A stretch of DNA of 24,050 bases from Desulfuromonadales bacterium (GTDB lineage: Bacteria; Desulfobacterota; Desulfuromonadia; Geobacterales; Pseudopelobacteraceae): NCBI GenBank assembly GCA_015688915.1, contig JAATGX010000185.1, positions 1 to 24,050 on the forward strand. Reading direction: 5' to 3'. The translations under genes and the position numbers were made by a program. Below are positions 17,103-24,043 of the stretch, piece by piece. Numbering within the stretch: the first letter of the stretch is position 1; each line of letters begins with the position of its first letter. The notes beneath the pieces were generated by a model. That model did no database searches, was not told where the DNA came from, and saw nothing but the letters and a program-made list of their open reading frames with translations.

Positions 17103-17552
17103 ATGGAAGAATCATTGTTGAAGGAATGGCTTTGCAACAAGATCGTGGAAGAGAGCAACGATGCCGTCATATTTTCCGACAGGAACGGCGTCATCCGCCT
17201 CTGCAACGGCGGTGCGGAACGGATGTTCGGTTATGGCGCCGATGAGGCGCTGGGACAGTCCCTGGATCTGATCATCCCGGAAAATCTGCGCCAGCGGCAT
17301 TGGGACGGCTACTACCGGGTCATGGAGAGCGGTGCCAGCCATTACAGCATCGACCTGCTTTCCGCCCCCGCCCTGCGCAAGGACGGCACGCGCATCTCCA
17401 CCGAATTCTCCCTGGCATTGCTGAAGGATGCGAACGGTAAAATGCTGGGGGTGGCATCCATAATCCGCGACGTCACGGCCCGGTGGCAACGGGAAAAGGA
17501 GCTGAAGGAGCGGGTCAGGGAGTTGGAGGCCCGGCAACCGAGCGCTCCGTAA
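17103..17552 (+). CDS. Stand-alone PAS-domain protein
   Basis: 149 residues consisting of one PAS domain (about 10-130): VEESNDAVIFSDRNGVIRLCN, then GAERMFGYGADEALG, LIIPENLRQRHWDGYYRVM and the closing RDVTARWQREKEL segment leading into a short coiled helix. No output domain (kinase, GGDEF, HTH) is attached. AGGGAGGGAG lies upstream of the ATG. PAS domains of this type often bind haem or flavin; the cofactor here is unknown. Being last in the hemerythrin operon suggests a redox or gas-sensing partner role, which is inference. Confidence 0.85.
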   Translation: MEESLLKEWLCNKIVEESNDAVIFSDRNGVIRLCNGGAERMFGYGADEALGQSLDLIIPENLRQRHWDGYYRVMESGASHYSIDLLSAPALRKDGTRISTEFSLALLKDANGKMLGVASIIRDVTARWQREKELKERVRELEARQPSAP

Positions 17553-17608
17553 AGGTTCGCCCGGAGACCTGATGGCTATTCCCGCTGAGAACCGTATCAG
17601 GCCTTTAC
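17549..17608 (+). ncRNA. Nested two-stem RNA fold in the leader of the ThiI-like gene
   Basis: GTAAAGG (17549-17555) pairs with CCTTTAC (17602-17608), and CCTGAT (17568-17573) pairs with ATCAGG (17596-17601). The two 3' arms are directly adjacent, so the helices could stack coaxially, with a 12-base bulge only on the 5' side. AGGT (17553-17556) could alternatively pair with ACCT (17567-17570), competing with both stems. It begins on the stop codon of the PAS gene and ends about 100 bases before the next ATG. No U tract follows, so it is not a terminator. It matches no riboswitch I recognise. Confidence 0.4.
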
Positions 17609-17710
17609 ATTCCCAAGCCCGCCATGGTAGCCTTTCTGAAAAGTCGGTCCTGTGGCGCGATACCTGTCAATCGAGATGAATCCCGCCATGGAGCCCCAGG
17701 AGCTCTTTTC

Positions 17711-18721
17711 ATGCAGAAACGCAAAGCCCTCGCCCTCCTTTCCGGAGGGCTCGACTCCACCTTGGCCGTCAAGATGATGCTTGACCAGGGCGTCCAGGTG
17801 GAGGCCCTCAACTTCACCTCCCCTTTCTGCACCTGTACCGGCAAAAATTCCGGTTGCAAGTCCGAGGCGGTCCGCGTAGCCCAGGAATTCGCCATCCCGA
17901 TCAAGGTCATGAACAAGGGGCTCGACTACCTGGAGATCGTCCGCAATCCGGCCCACGGCTACGGCAAAGGGGTCAATCCCTGCGTGGATTGCCGCATCTA
18001 CTTGTTGCGCAAGGCCAAGGAATATATGGCTGAAAGCGGCGCCGACTTCGTCATCACCGGCGAGGTGCTGGGCCAGCGCCCCATGAGCCAGCGCCGCGAC
18101 ACTCTGCGGGTCATCGAGCGGGAAAGTGGTCTGGAAGGGCTGATCCTGCGCCCCCTGTCTGCCCGGCACTTCGAGCCGACCATCCCGGAAACAGAGGGAT
18201 GGGTGGACCGGGACAAGCTGCTGGCCATCAAGGGGCGTTCCCGCAAGGAGCAGTTTGAGCTGGCCGACGACCTGGATGTGAAGAACTACCCCTGCCCGGC
18301 CGGCGGCTGCCTGCTGACCGAACTTTCTTTTGTGCCCAAGGTGCGGGACATGTTCGATCACGCCGATGAACTCAACCTGCGGGACTGCCGCCTGCTCAAG
18401 ATCGGCCGCCACTTCCGCATCGGCGAACGGACCAAGGTCATCATCGGCCGCAACGAATCGGACAACAACCTGCTGGAATCGGTCCGGCAACCGGACGAGG
18501 CGGCCATCACCTGGCTCGACGGCAATACCCCGGTGGGGGTGATCGTCGGCCGCCAGGACAGCAGGAATCTGGATCTGGCCGGTCGCATCCTGCTGCGCTA
18601 CACCAAGGCGGACCCGGCCGCTGCCTGCCGTATCCTTATCCGCGACAACGACGGGGAGAGAACCGTCTCCTCGGTGAACGATCTGGACGACGCGGCGGTG
18701 CAACCCTACTTGGTGTGCTGA
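17711..18721 (+). CDS. ThiI/MnmA-like PP-loop ATPase (probable tRNA-thiolation-type enzyme)
   Basis: 336 residues. The PP-loop motif SGGLDST is at 11-17, the signature of enzymes that adenylate tRNA or a small substrate for sulfur or nitrogen transfer. Cysteines are arranged as FCTCTGKNSGC (40, 42, 49), PCVDC (91, 94) and PCPAGGC (195, 200), suggesting an iron-sulfur or persulfide site. FVITGEVLGQRPMSQ near 113-127 resembles the ThiI/TtcA ATPase core. The C-terminal 100 residues look like the NFACT-R-type domain found in this family. No THUMP domain is present, so it is not canonical ThiI. AGGAG lies before the ATG at 17711; an upstream in-frame ATG at 17624 lacks a ribosome site. Product nucleoside unknown. 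Confidence 0.75.
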   Translation: MQKRKALALLSGGLDSTLAVKMMLDQGVQVEALNFTSPFCTCTGKNSGCKSEAVRVAQEFAIPIKVMNKGLDYLEIVRNPAHGYGKGVNPCVDCRIYLLRKAKEYMAESGADFVITGEVLGQRPMSQRRDTLRVIERESGLEGLILRPLSARHFEPTIPETEGWVDRDKLLAIKGRSRKEQFELADDLDVKNYPCPAGGCLLTELSFVPKVRDMFDHADELNLRDCRLLKIGRHFRIGERTKVIIGRNESDNNLLESVRQPDEAAITWLDGNTPVGVIVGRQDSRNLDLAGRILLRYTKADPAAACRILIRDNDGERTVSSVNDLDDAAVQPYLVC

Positions 18722-18748
18722 TTGGTGAACAATTCGGTGATTAACGAC

Positions 18749-18786
18749 AAGACCTCCGAGGTTTTCACTACCCCGGAGGTCTTTTT
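18749..18786 (+). terminator. Terminator of the ThiI-like gene
   Basis: AAGACCTCCG (18749-18758) pairs perfectly with CGGAGGTCTT (18774-18783), followed by T. It separates the plus-strand genes from the converging yfbR gene. Confidence 0.88.
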
Positions 18787-18795
18787 CATTCTCCC

Positions 18796-19404
18796 CTACC
18801 CCAGATTCAACTCATCCAGCGATAGCCGATAGCCCGGCAGGAATTTTTCCAGGAAATAGCGCACCTCGGGCAGCGGGCTGGCCGAGAGCTGTTCCAGATG
18901 CTCGGCCCCGGCCCGGCGGAACTCCAAGTTACCCGATTTCTCCTCCTCGATGCACTTCACCAGGGCCGCGATCTTGTCCGCCGCTTTGACCAGCTCCACG
19001 TACTCCTCCTCATGCTCGAAGAAGAACAGCGGCTCGTACTCCACTGCCAGTTCCGGCGGCAACATTGCCAGCAGCTTTTTGCGGGCCCTGTCCTCCAGTT
19101 GGTGGAACGACTTTTTGAAGTTGGGGTTGAAGTGCTTGACAGGCGTGGGCATGTCGCCGGTGAAGATCTCGCTGGCATCGTGGAAGATGCCGTACAGCGC
19201 GGCCCGGGACGGGTCCAGGTTGCCGTTGAAATAGGTAGTGCGGATCACGGCCAGGGCATGGGCGATCACCGCCACATCCAGGGAGTGCTCCTGGATGTTC
19301 TCCGGCACGGTGTTGCGCATCAGCCCCCAGCGGCTGATGTAGCGCATGCGGGAGAGGAAGGCGAAGAAGTCGTACTGTTCGGGTTTAGCCGGTTTTTCTT
19401 TCAT
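18796..19404 (-). CDS. yfbR: 5'-deoxynucleotidase, YfbR family
   Basis: 202 residues of the HD superfamily; relatives dephosphorylate dNMPs in nucleotide salvage. The metal-binding residues match E. coli YfbR in spacing: His40, His75-Asp76 (IFHDASEIFTGDMPTPVKH) and a distal Asp near 143 (KAADKIAAL). Arg25-Trp26 in SRWGL correspond to the substrate-specificity residues of YfbR. I start at ATG 19404; a GTG three codons upstream (19413) is possible, and neither has a strong ribosome site. It converges on the ThiI-like gene. Confidence 0.9.
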   Translation of the reverse strand: MKEKPAKPEQYDFFAFLSRMRYISRWGLMRNTVPENIQEHSLDVAVIAHALAVIRTTYFNGNLDPSRAALYGIFHDASEIFTGDMPTPVKHFNPNFKKSFHQLEDRARKKLLAMLPPELAVEYEPLFFFEHEEEYVELVKAADKIAALVKCIEEEKSGNLEFRRAGAEHLEQLSASPLPEVRYFLEKFLPGYRLSLDELNLG

Positions 19405-19455
19405 GGTTATCACTGTTCTTTCATAATCATTGGGCCGAAACCGGCTCCTGTTGTT

Positions 19456-20106
19456 TCATGTGTCGGGTCGCCACTGGTCATAATGGACCAATGACTCGAT
19501 GTCCGCCCGTGGCAACCATCCGGCCTTCTCCAACTCCGGCTTTTCGTGAAAAAACGACACATACCCTATGCAAAGATAGGCAATGGGGATAATGTGCCGG
19601 GGAATCCCCAAAGCCTCCCTCAACGCATCATGATGAATGATGCTGACCCAGCCGACTCCCAGATTCTCCGCTCTGGCCGCAAGCCACAAATTTTGCACGG
19701 CGCAGACCGAGCTATAGAGATCCATTTCAGGATTAGCGGTTCGGCCGATTACCACAGGTCCTGTCCGTGTCCTGTCACAGGTGACGCAAATGCCGACGGG
19801 AGCTTCGGTAATACCCTCCAGCTTCAGGGATTTGTAGATCTCCCGCTTCTCACCCTCAAACATTTGCGTCGCTTCGCCATGGGCAACCGTAAATCCGGCC
19901 TTGATCGTGCGCTTTACCTCGGGATCCCTCACCACGATAAAATTCCAGGGCTGCATGAAGCCGACGCTGGGCGCATGATGCGCTGCCGTCAGGATGCGCG
20001 ACAAGACATCATCCGGGATCATATCCGGCAAAAATTCGCCCCTGACATCGCGTCGGCTGAAGATGACCTTATACACCGCCTCGCGTTCCTGCTCATTGAG
20101 TTTCAT
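19456..20106 (-). CDS. bluB: 5,6-dimethylbenzimidazole synthase
   Basis: 216 residues of the nitroreductase-like flavin fold that converts FMNH2 with O2 into DMB, the lower ligand of cobalamin. BluB features are present: VIFSRRDVRGEFLPD at the N-end, HAPSVGFMQPWNF near 43-55, EGITEAPVGICVTCD in the middle and VGWVSIIHHDALREALGIP near 151-169. AGGAG lies ten bases before the ATG. No cobalamin riboswitch or other cobalamin gene is in the window. A true BluB needs O2, which is notable in an apparently anaerobic lineage. Confidence 0.9.
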   Translation of the reverse strand: MKLNEQEREAVYKVIFSRRDVRGEFLPDMIPDDVLSRILTAAHHAPSVGFMQPWNFIVVRDPEVKRTIKAGFTVAHGEATQMFEGEKREIYKSLKLEGITEAPVGICVTCDRTRTGPVVIGRTANPEMDLYSSVCAVQNLWLAARAENLGVGWVSIIHHDALREALGIPRHIIPIAYLCIGYVSFFHEKPELEKAGWLPRADIESLVHYDQWRPDT

Positions 20107-20143
20107 GTCCGGTTATCTCCTGTTTTTTTGTCGATTATGGTTT

Positions 20144-20464
20144 TCATTCATAGAACACGACCCCAACCCGTTCGATGTGGTCGAGCAGGTCATTGTTGTC
20201 TATCCGGTGCAGCAGGGAGAGGTCGATGGTATAGGGAAGCAGCAGGTCATCCAACTGATTCTCGATCCGCAGCAATTGTGAATGCGTAACAGCCTCCCCC
20301 TTGATGGTGAGGTCGATGTCCGAACCGTTGCGGTATGTCCCCATGGCCCGCGAGCCGTAAAGGATTACCTGTTAGATCTCCGGCACAGCGGAAAACACTT
20401 CGTTGATCTTCGCGATAGTGCTTTCCTTGAGGCCAAATTTTGTATTGTCGCTACTGGTTGGCAC
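20144..20464 (-). pseudogene. MNT-type nucleotidyltransferase (MntA-like antitoxin), interrupted by TAA
   Basis: From GTG 20464 one frame of 107 codons encodes a minimal nucleotidyltransferase except for a TAA at codon 31 (20372-20374). After it the frame reads QVILYGSRAMGTYRNGSDIDL: the G-S motif at codons 37-38 and the D-x-D pair at 49 and 51. The next ATG (codon 41) lies inside the motif and omits the G-S, so re-initiation would not restore activity. In such proteins the residue before Q-V-I-L-Y-G-S is commonly acidic, so GAA to TAA is the simplest history. It overlaps the end of the HEPN gene by 14 bases. MntA-type enzymes AMPylate and silence their HEPN partner. Confidence 0.8.
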
Positions 20465-20852
20465 CAAGCAACTCCAGACCTTTATTTTCAAATGCTCGAA
20501 CGATTGAATAATAACGGTTTATGATCTTTTCCGCTATCTCATTGGCGGTCTCTTCGTTGTAGGTGTGCGACGTCATGTTTCTGTCCTTGAACATGTCCAT
20601 CCAACCCTCGCCATCTTATATCAGGTTTGCCTTGAACGCTTCCCGGATAGCATCCCTGGAACCGTAAATATTTTTGTTGCCTTGATTCATCAGGAAATCC
20701 TTGAGGACATTCCATGCCAATTCATAGGTATACTCGAAGGCCTGGATAAGCCCCCGCTGCTCAAGTTTCGAAAGTGGTCGCTGCCGGCTCAATTCCACCC
20801 CGGTCTTACTTCCTGCTTGAAATTTCTCTTTCTTCAGCTTTTATTCTTTCAT
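20451..20852 (-). pseudogene. HEPN / nucleotidyltransferase substrate-binding protein (HI0074-like toxin), interrupted by TAA
   Basis: One minus-strand frame encodes a HI0074/HepT-type helical protein: LSRQRPLSKLEQRGLIQAF, then ELAWNVLKDFL, GSRDAIREAFKANLI, a TAA at 20616-20618, then DGEGWMDMFKDRNMTSHTYNE and a normal TAG at 20451-20453. The R-N-M-T-S-H segment (20582-20565) is the HEPN RX4H catalytic motif and lies beyond the stop. A second in-frame TAA (20841-20843) follows three codons after the nearest upstream ATG (20852). The N-terminal 20 residues fit the family poorly, so a small deletion there is likely. GTG 20798 would give only a 60-residue fragment. Confidence 0.8.
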
Positions 20853-20887
20853 AACTGACCCGACTGCCCCTTTGGTGATTACCGCAA

Positions 20888-22480
20888 CTACGCCCAGAAG
20901 TATCTGCCACAGCCCGCATCTTTGGCTCGATACATCGCCTGATCCGCAGCTATCAGCAACTTGTCGACCGACGATGCGCCAGTGCCGATGGCGATGCCAA
21001 TGGAAGCCCCCAACTGGTAGGGGGTGTCGTGGATGATAAAGGGCTGTTGAAAAACTTTCAGACATTTGTTTGCCACCAGCTTCGCCACATCTTCGGCGTT
21101 ATCACCCAGGTCGGAAATCAGGATGACAAACTCGTCCCCACCCATCCGCGCCAACGTATCTTCACCGCGCATCGATTTACTCAAGCGCTCAGCCACTGCG
21201 CGCAACGCCGCGTCTCCCGCCCCATGCCCCAGCACATCGTTGACCTGCTTGAAGCCGTCCAAATCCACGAACAGCACGGCGATCCGGCCCTGGTTGCGCT
21301 GGAGCCGCGCCAACGCCAACTCCATCCGGTCAGCCAGCAACTGACGGTTGGGCAGACCTGTCAGAGTATCGTGAAGTGCGAGATGCTCAAGCTCGGAACG
21401 ACTTTCAATCAATTTCGACAGAACGCGATTGAATGCCGCCGTCAGGTGGCCGACTTCATCGTTATGCACCACCGGCAACGGCTCGAAAGGGAGTTCACCG
21501 CGCGTCATCCGGTCGGCATGGTATGCGGCGCTCTTGAGCGGACGCATCACCCGGCGTAACACATATATCATGACGATCAGGAAAATCGGCGCGATGATCA
21601 TCGTGTTATTCAGAATGAATTGCCGCAGACGGTTGAGCGGCAAGAAGAGTTCGCTGGTCGGCAGCCGCGCCACGACAAACCAGCCGCTGCTCGGCACCGA
21701 AGCGATGGCGGCCAGCTCTTCAGTGCCGAACCTGTTATCGATCCCCACGCCACGAAACCCTTTCATGGCGCGATCGTGTTGCGGATGCCTGCCTTCTTCC
21801 GGAGTTGGGGTGAGAGCAAGATTGGCGTCCGAAGCGCCGACGAACAATCTATCGCGCGGCGACACGAGCACCAGACCGCCCGTGACGCCGACACGGGTGG
21901 TATACAACGAATCGAGAAAATCCGGGGAATTAAGTGCGGACACCCCAGCCAGCACGGCACACACGTTTCCGGCGCCATCCCGCAACGGGATCGCCATCGG
22001 CAACACCGGTGCGTTTGAAATACGCCCGATGACGGGCCGGCCGATTGCGAACTCGCCTTTCAGTGCCTGTTGAAAATAGTCACGATCCGAGAACGACTTG
22101 TTGGCCAGTTTGGCCATTGCGGGATAGCTGGCCAGCATCGCACCGGATGCGTCGAGCACTACCATGCCCCGTGAGAACACCGGGTTGATGTCATAGCGCT
22201 CGCCCAGCCACTTCCCCAACTGTTCCCGGTCGTGCAGCAACGCAGGCGGAAGCCTTGCCGCCATACGTTCCAGCATTTGGCGACGCTCCACGATGTTGTG
22301 GTCGATGTTCTTCGCAACATACTCGGACATCGTCAGCAACTGGGCAGAGGCCAGTTCGGTCACGCTTTTGCGCAGGTAGTTGCCGAGCAGGAAAGCCCGG
22401 CCGACGGCTCCCAGGATGATGAACGCCATGCCCAACAGAATCAGGCGGGTGGTGAGACTAGTGAAGTTTATACGGCCCAC
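20888..22480 (-). CDS. Diguanylate cyclase with periplasmic Cache sensor and HAMP
   Basis: 530 residues: TM1 at about 12-32, a large periplasmic double-Cache sensor (about 35-285, with DRDYFQQALKGEF and SGWFVVARLP), TM2 at about 289-309, HAMP at about 310-362 and a GGDEF domain at about 365-530. The active-site GGDEF is intact (447-451) and an RxxD inhibitory site is present (Arg438-Asp441), so it should make c-di-GMP with product inhibition. Translation begins at GTG 22480, with no strong ribosome site. It starts 26 bases beyond an attC-like site, so it may lie at the edge of an inserted segment. The ligand is unknown. Confidence 0.92.
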   Translation of the reverse strand: MGRINFTSLTTRLILLGMAFIILGAVGRAFLLGNYLRKSVTELASAQLLTMSEYVAKNIDHNIVERRQMLERMAARLPPALLHDREQLGKWLGERYDINPVFSRGMVVLDASGAMLASYPAMAKLANKSFSDRDYFQQALKGEFAIGRPVIGRISNAPVLPMAIPLRDGAGNVCAVLAGVSALNSPDFLDSLYTTRVGVTGGLVLVSPRDRLFVGASDANLALTPTPEEGRHPQHDRAMKGFRGVGIDNRFGTEELAAIASVPSSGWFVVARLPTSELFLPLNRLRQFILNNTMIIAPIFLIVMIYVLRRVMRPLKSAAYHADRMTRGELPFEPLPVVHNDEVGHLTAAFNRVLSKLIESRSELEHLALHDTLTGLPNRQLLADRMELALARLQRNQGRIAVLFVDLDGFKQVNDVLGHGAGDAALRAVAERLSKSMRGEDTLARMGGDEFVILISDLGDNAEDVAKLVANKCLKVFQQPFIIHDTPYQLGASIGIAIGTGASSVDKLLIAADQAMYRAKDAGCGRYFWA

Positions 22481-22506
22481 TGGTTAATGATCCCCTGATT
22501 TATTTT

Positions 22507-22559
22507 GTCCAACGGCTCGGGTTTGACCCGCTTCCAGCGGGTCTTAAGCCGTGTTGGGA
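22507..22559 (-). other. attC-like recombination site 1
   Basis: On the minus strand the 53-base site runs from TCCCAAC (22559-22553; inverse core RYYYAAC, 6 of 7) to GTTGGAC (22513-22507; core GTTRRRY, 7 of 7). Between them GGCT/AGCC pair, and GACCCGC/GCGGGTC form a 7-bp stem with a 5-base loop. No U tract follows, so it is not a terminator. It begins 55 bases after the stop of the glycosylase gene in the same orientation, as in integron cassettes. It is shorter than most attC sites. Confidence 0.5.
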
Positions 22560-22614
22560 CCTCAATTCACCCTATCTTTTGAGATTTGGAGACGCGATCC
22601 CTCGCCCCGCCGAT

Positions 22615-23226
22615 TTAAAAAGAAGCCTTCGTTACGAAAGGATTCCCTTTCAAGTAAAACCTCCACTCGAAATCCTGGGCACTACCGGCATACCCGATAT
22701 TGAGCCGCCTGGATACTCCAACTTCTCCATCGGTGAAAATCTCCGCTTCCTGCACAAAAAGCCTCTTTTCGCACAGGTCCGCTCCGTAGAGATCAGCGCC
22801 TATCCCCATGGCCTGACAGAGCTTTCCGGGCCCATTCGTAAGATTTATAACGCTCTCCGGATTTTTCAGCCCCCTTCTCGCCTGCATTATTTCGATTCCC
22901 CGTACCGGTTGGAGAGCGCGGATCAAAACGCATTCCGGCACGCCTTCCTTTTGTGCGGTAACATTCATGCAGTTGTACATGCCGTAGATCAGATAGATGT
23001 ATGCCCGTCCTCCCGGTAGATACATGACCGCTGTACGTTTGCTACGTAAGCCGCCAAAGGCGTGAGAGGCGGGGTCGGTTACGCCCATATAAGCTTCGGT
23101 TTCGACAATAACTCCCGATGTGATACCGACTGATGAGCTGTGAACCAATTCTTTGCCGATAAGCTCCCGCGCCACCTGGATGGAATCTCTCAGATAAAAT
23201 TTGCGCGACAGGGGTTTAAATACCAT
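22615..23226 (-). CDS. 3-methyladenine DNA glycosylase (AAG/Mpg family)
   Basis: 203 residues of the alkyladenine glycosylase family, which excises alkylated purines and hypoxanthine in base excision repair. Family segments are intact: ARELIGKELVH near 19-29, GVIVETEAYMG near 38-47 containing the catalytic-type glutamate, SHAFGGLRSKRTAVMYLPGG near 53-72, YIYLIYGMYNCMNV and NLTNGPGKLCQAMGI. Length is normal (about 190-210). GGAG lies before the ATG. Its base composition is clearly more AT-rich than the operon genes to the left, which fits acquisition. It is followed by attC-like site 1. Confidence 0.92.
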   Translation of the reverse strand: MVFKPLSRKFYLRDSIQVARELIGKELVHSSSVGITSGVIVETEAYMGVTDPASHAFGGLRSKRTAVMYLPGGRAYIYLIYGMYNCMNVTAQKEGVPECVLIRALQPVRGIEIMQARRGLKNPESVINLTNGPGKLCQAMGIGADLYGADLCEKRLFVQEAEIFTDGEVGVSRRLNIGYAGSAQDFEWRFYLKGNPFVTKASF

Positions 23227-23290
23227 GGCAACTCCATTACCTGTTAGTAAGCCTGATTAGCACTAATTTTCCGCTAAGCGCAGCCAGCCC

Positions 23291-23704
23291 TCAGAGCGCT
23301 TCCCGGTCTGGTTGAGGTTGAATGAACCGATATTCTTGAGTGAGCCCCTGAAAGCCCCACGAATCTGCACGCAAATCATGTATCACAATATAACTAGCCG
23401 GAGTAATTGGACCAAAAATGGCATCAAAATCAGCGAACACGTTTTTGACGTATTTCGCTTTCTCTGATTTTGTATTTGTTCCCTCTGTAATTTTTATATC
23501 GAGGAAGAACGTAATGGCTTTTAGATCGCTTATGCGCGCTCCTCCGACAAACCATTTGTCTGGTAATATGAAATCGATCTCGATGGATGTGACATCAGGC
23601 TTCTTACCCAATACTTCACTTGTGTGTTTCATCAATACCGCTGCAATCTTTTCTGCAATCTCAGATGAATCCTGCATTGAAACTCTTAAATTTAGATAAG
23701 GCAT
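23291..23704 (-). CDS. Tautomerase/MIF-fold family protein
   Basis: 137 residues beginning Met-Pro-Tyr-Leu. The N-terminal proline exposed after Met removal is the catalytic base of the tautomerase superfamily. The pattern M-P-Y-L-N-L-R-V-S...IAEKIAAVLMKHTSEVLGKKPDVTSIEI matches the first beta-alpha unit of such proteins. At 137 residues it is longer than 4-oxalocrotonate tautomerase (about 62) and close to MIF-sized members. The substrate is unknown. AGGAG lies upstream of the ATG, which is only 16 bases from the core of attC-like site 2, a typical cassette leader distance. AT-rich compared with the window. Confidence 0.8.
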   Translation of the reverse strand: MPYLNLRVSMQDSSEIAEKIAAVLMKHTSEVLGKKPDVTSIEIDFILPDKWFVGGARISDLKAITFFLDIKITEGTNTKSEKAKYVKNVFADFDAIFGPITPASYIVIHDLRADSWGFQGLTQEYRFIQPQPDREAL

Positions 23705-23720
23705 GTCTTTCTCCTTTGAG

Positions 23721-23789
23721 AGCTAACGGGCATGGGCCTGACCTGCCGCCCGGTAGTTTGGGCGGTCATGGTCTTGGCCCTTGTTGGGC
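23721..23789 (-). other. attC-like recombination site 2
   Basis: Minus-strand 69-base site from GCCCAAC (23789-23783; RYYYAAC 7 of 7) to GTTAGCT (23727-23721; GTTRRRY 6 of 7). Inside are three stacked helices with small asymmetric bulges: GGGCC/GGCCC, GACC/GGTC and CCGCCC/GGGCGG around an 8-base loop. The terminal arms pair only partly. It lies just upstream of the tautomerase and 53 bases after the preceding minus-strand frame, mirroring the position of site 1. Confidence 0.45.
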
Positions 23790-23842
23790 GCTTCTTCCTA
23801 TTTTATCTTGATGCTTTAAGTCATCTTTAGTCAGCGGCGCAT

Positions 23843-24043
23843 TCAGGTGAGTACCGCTCCCGCGTCCTGGCAAACACTCTCAACCACGGCGGCCACCTCA
23901 TGAAGAAAGGAATTTCGATCCGGGGAAGGGGTTGCATCTGGTATAGGCGCGGCTCGGTCGTATATCCCCTCTCCGATGATTGAGGCTCGAGCGTAGCTTG
24001 ACCCCTGGCCTGATCGGGTGCAGGCCAGATGCCGATCCGGCAA
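23843..24043 (-). CDS. Unrecognised open frame at the window edge
   Basis: A 66-codon frame ending 53 bases before attC-like site 2. The C-terminal part (IIGEGIYDRAAPIP, NSFLHEVAAVVESVCQDAG) looks protein-like, but I recognise no family, and its first 20 residues overlap a perfect 8-bp hairpin (CTGGCCTG 24005-24012 with CAGGCCAG 24021-24028). An in-frame TAA sits just upstream, so the start would be TTG at 24043, without a visible ribosome site. It could be a cassette ORF, a degraded gene end or chance. Confidence 0.3.
   Translation of the reverse strand: MPDRHLACTRSGQGSSYARASIIGEGIYDRAAPIPDATPSPDRNSFLHEVAAVVESVCQDAGAVLT

Noticed and set aside
20107..20143. Cobalamin riboswitch upstream of bluB
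   Set aside because: Only 37 bases separate bluB from the upstream gene; no B12-box sequence is present.
15835..20852. Genome-wide recoding of TAA as a sense codon
   Set aside because: rpsA, tyrA, pheA and other intact genes end in TAA at exactly their expected family lengths.
22519..22550. The 7-bp GACCCGC/GCGGGTC stem as a simple terminator of the glycosylase gene
   Set aside because: No T run follows on either strand, and the outer arms extend the symmetry in the attC pattern.
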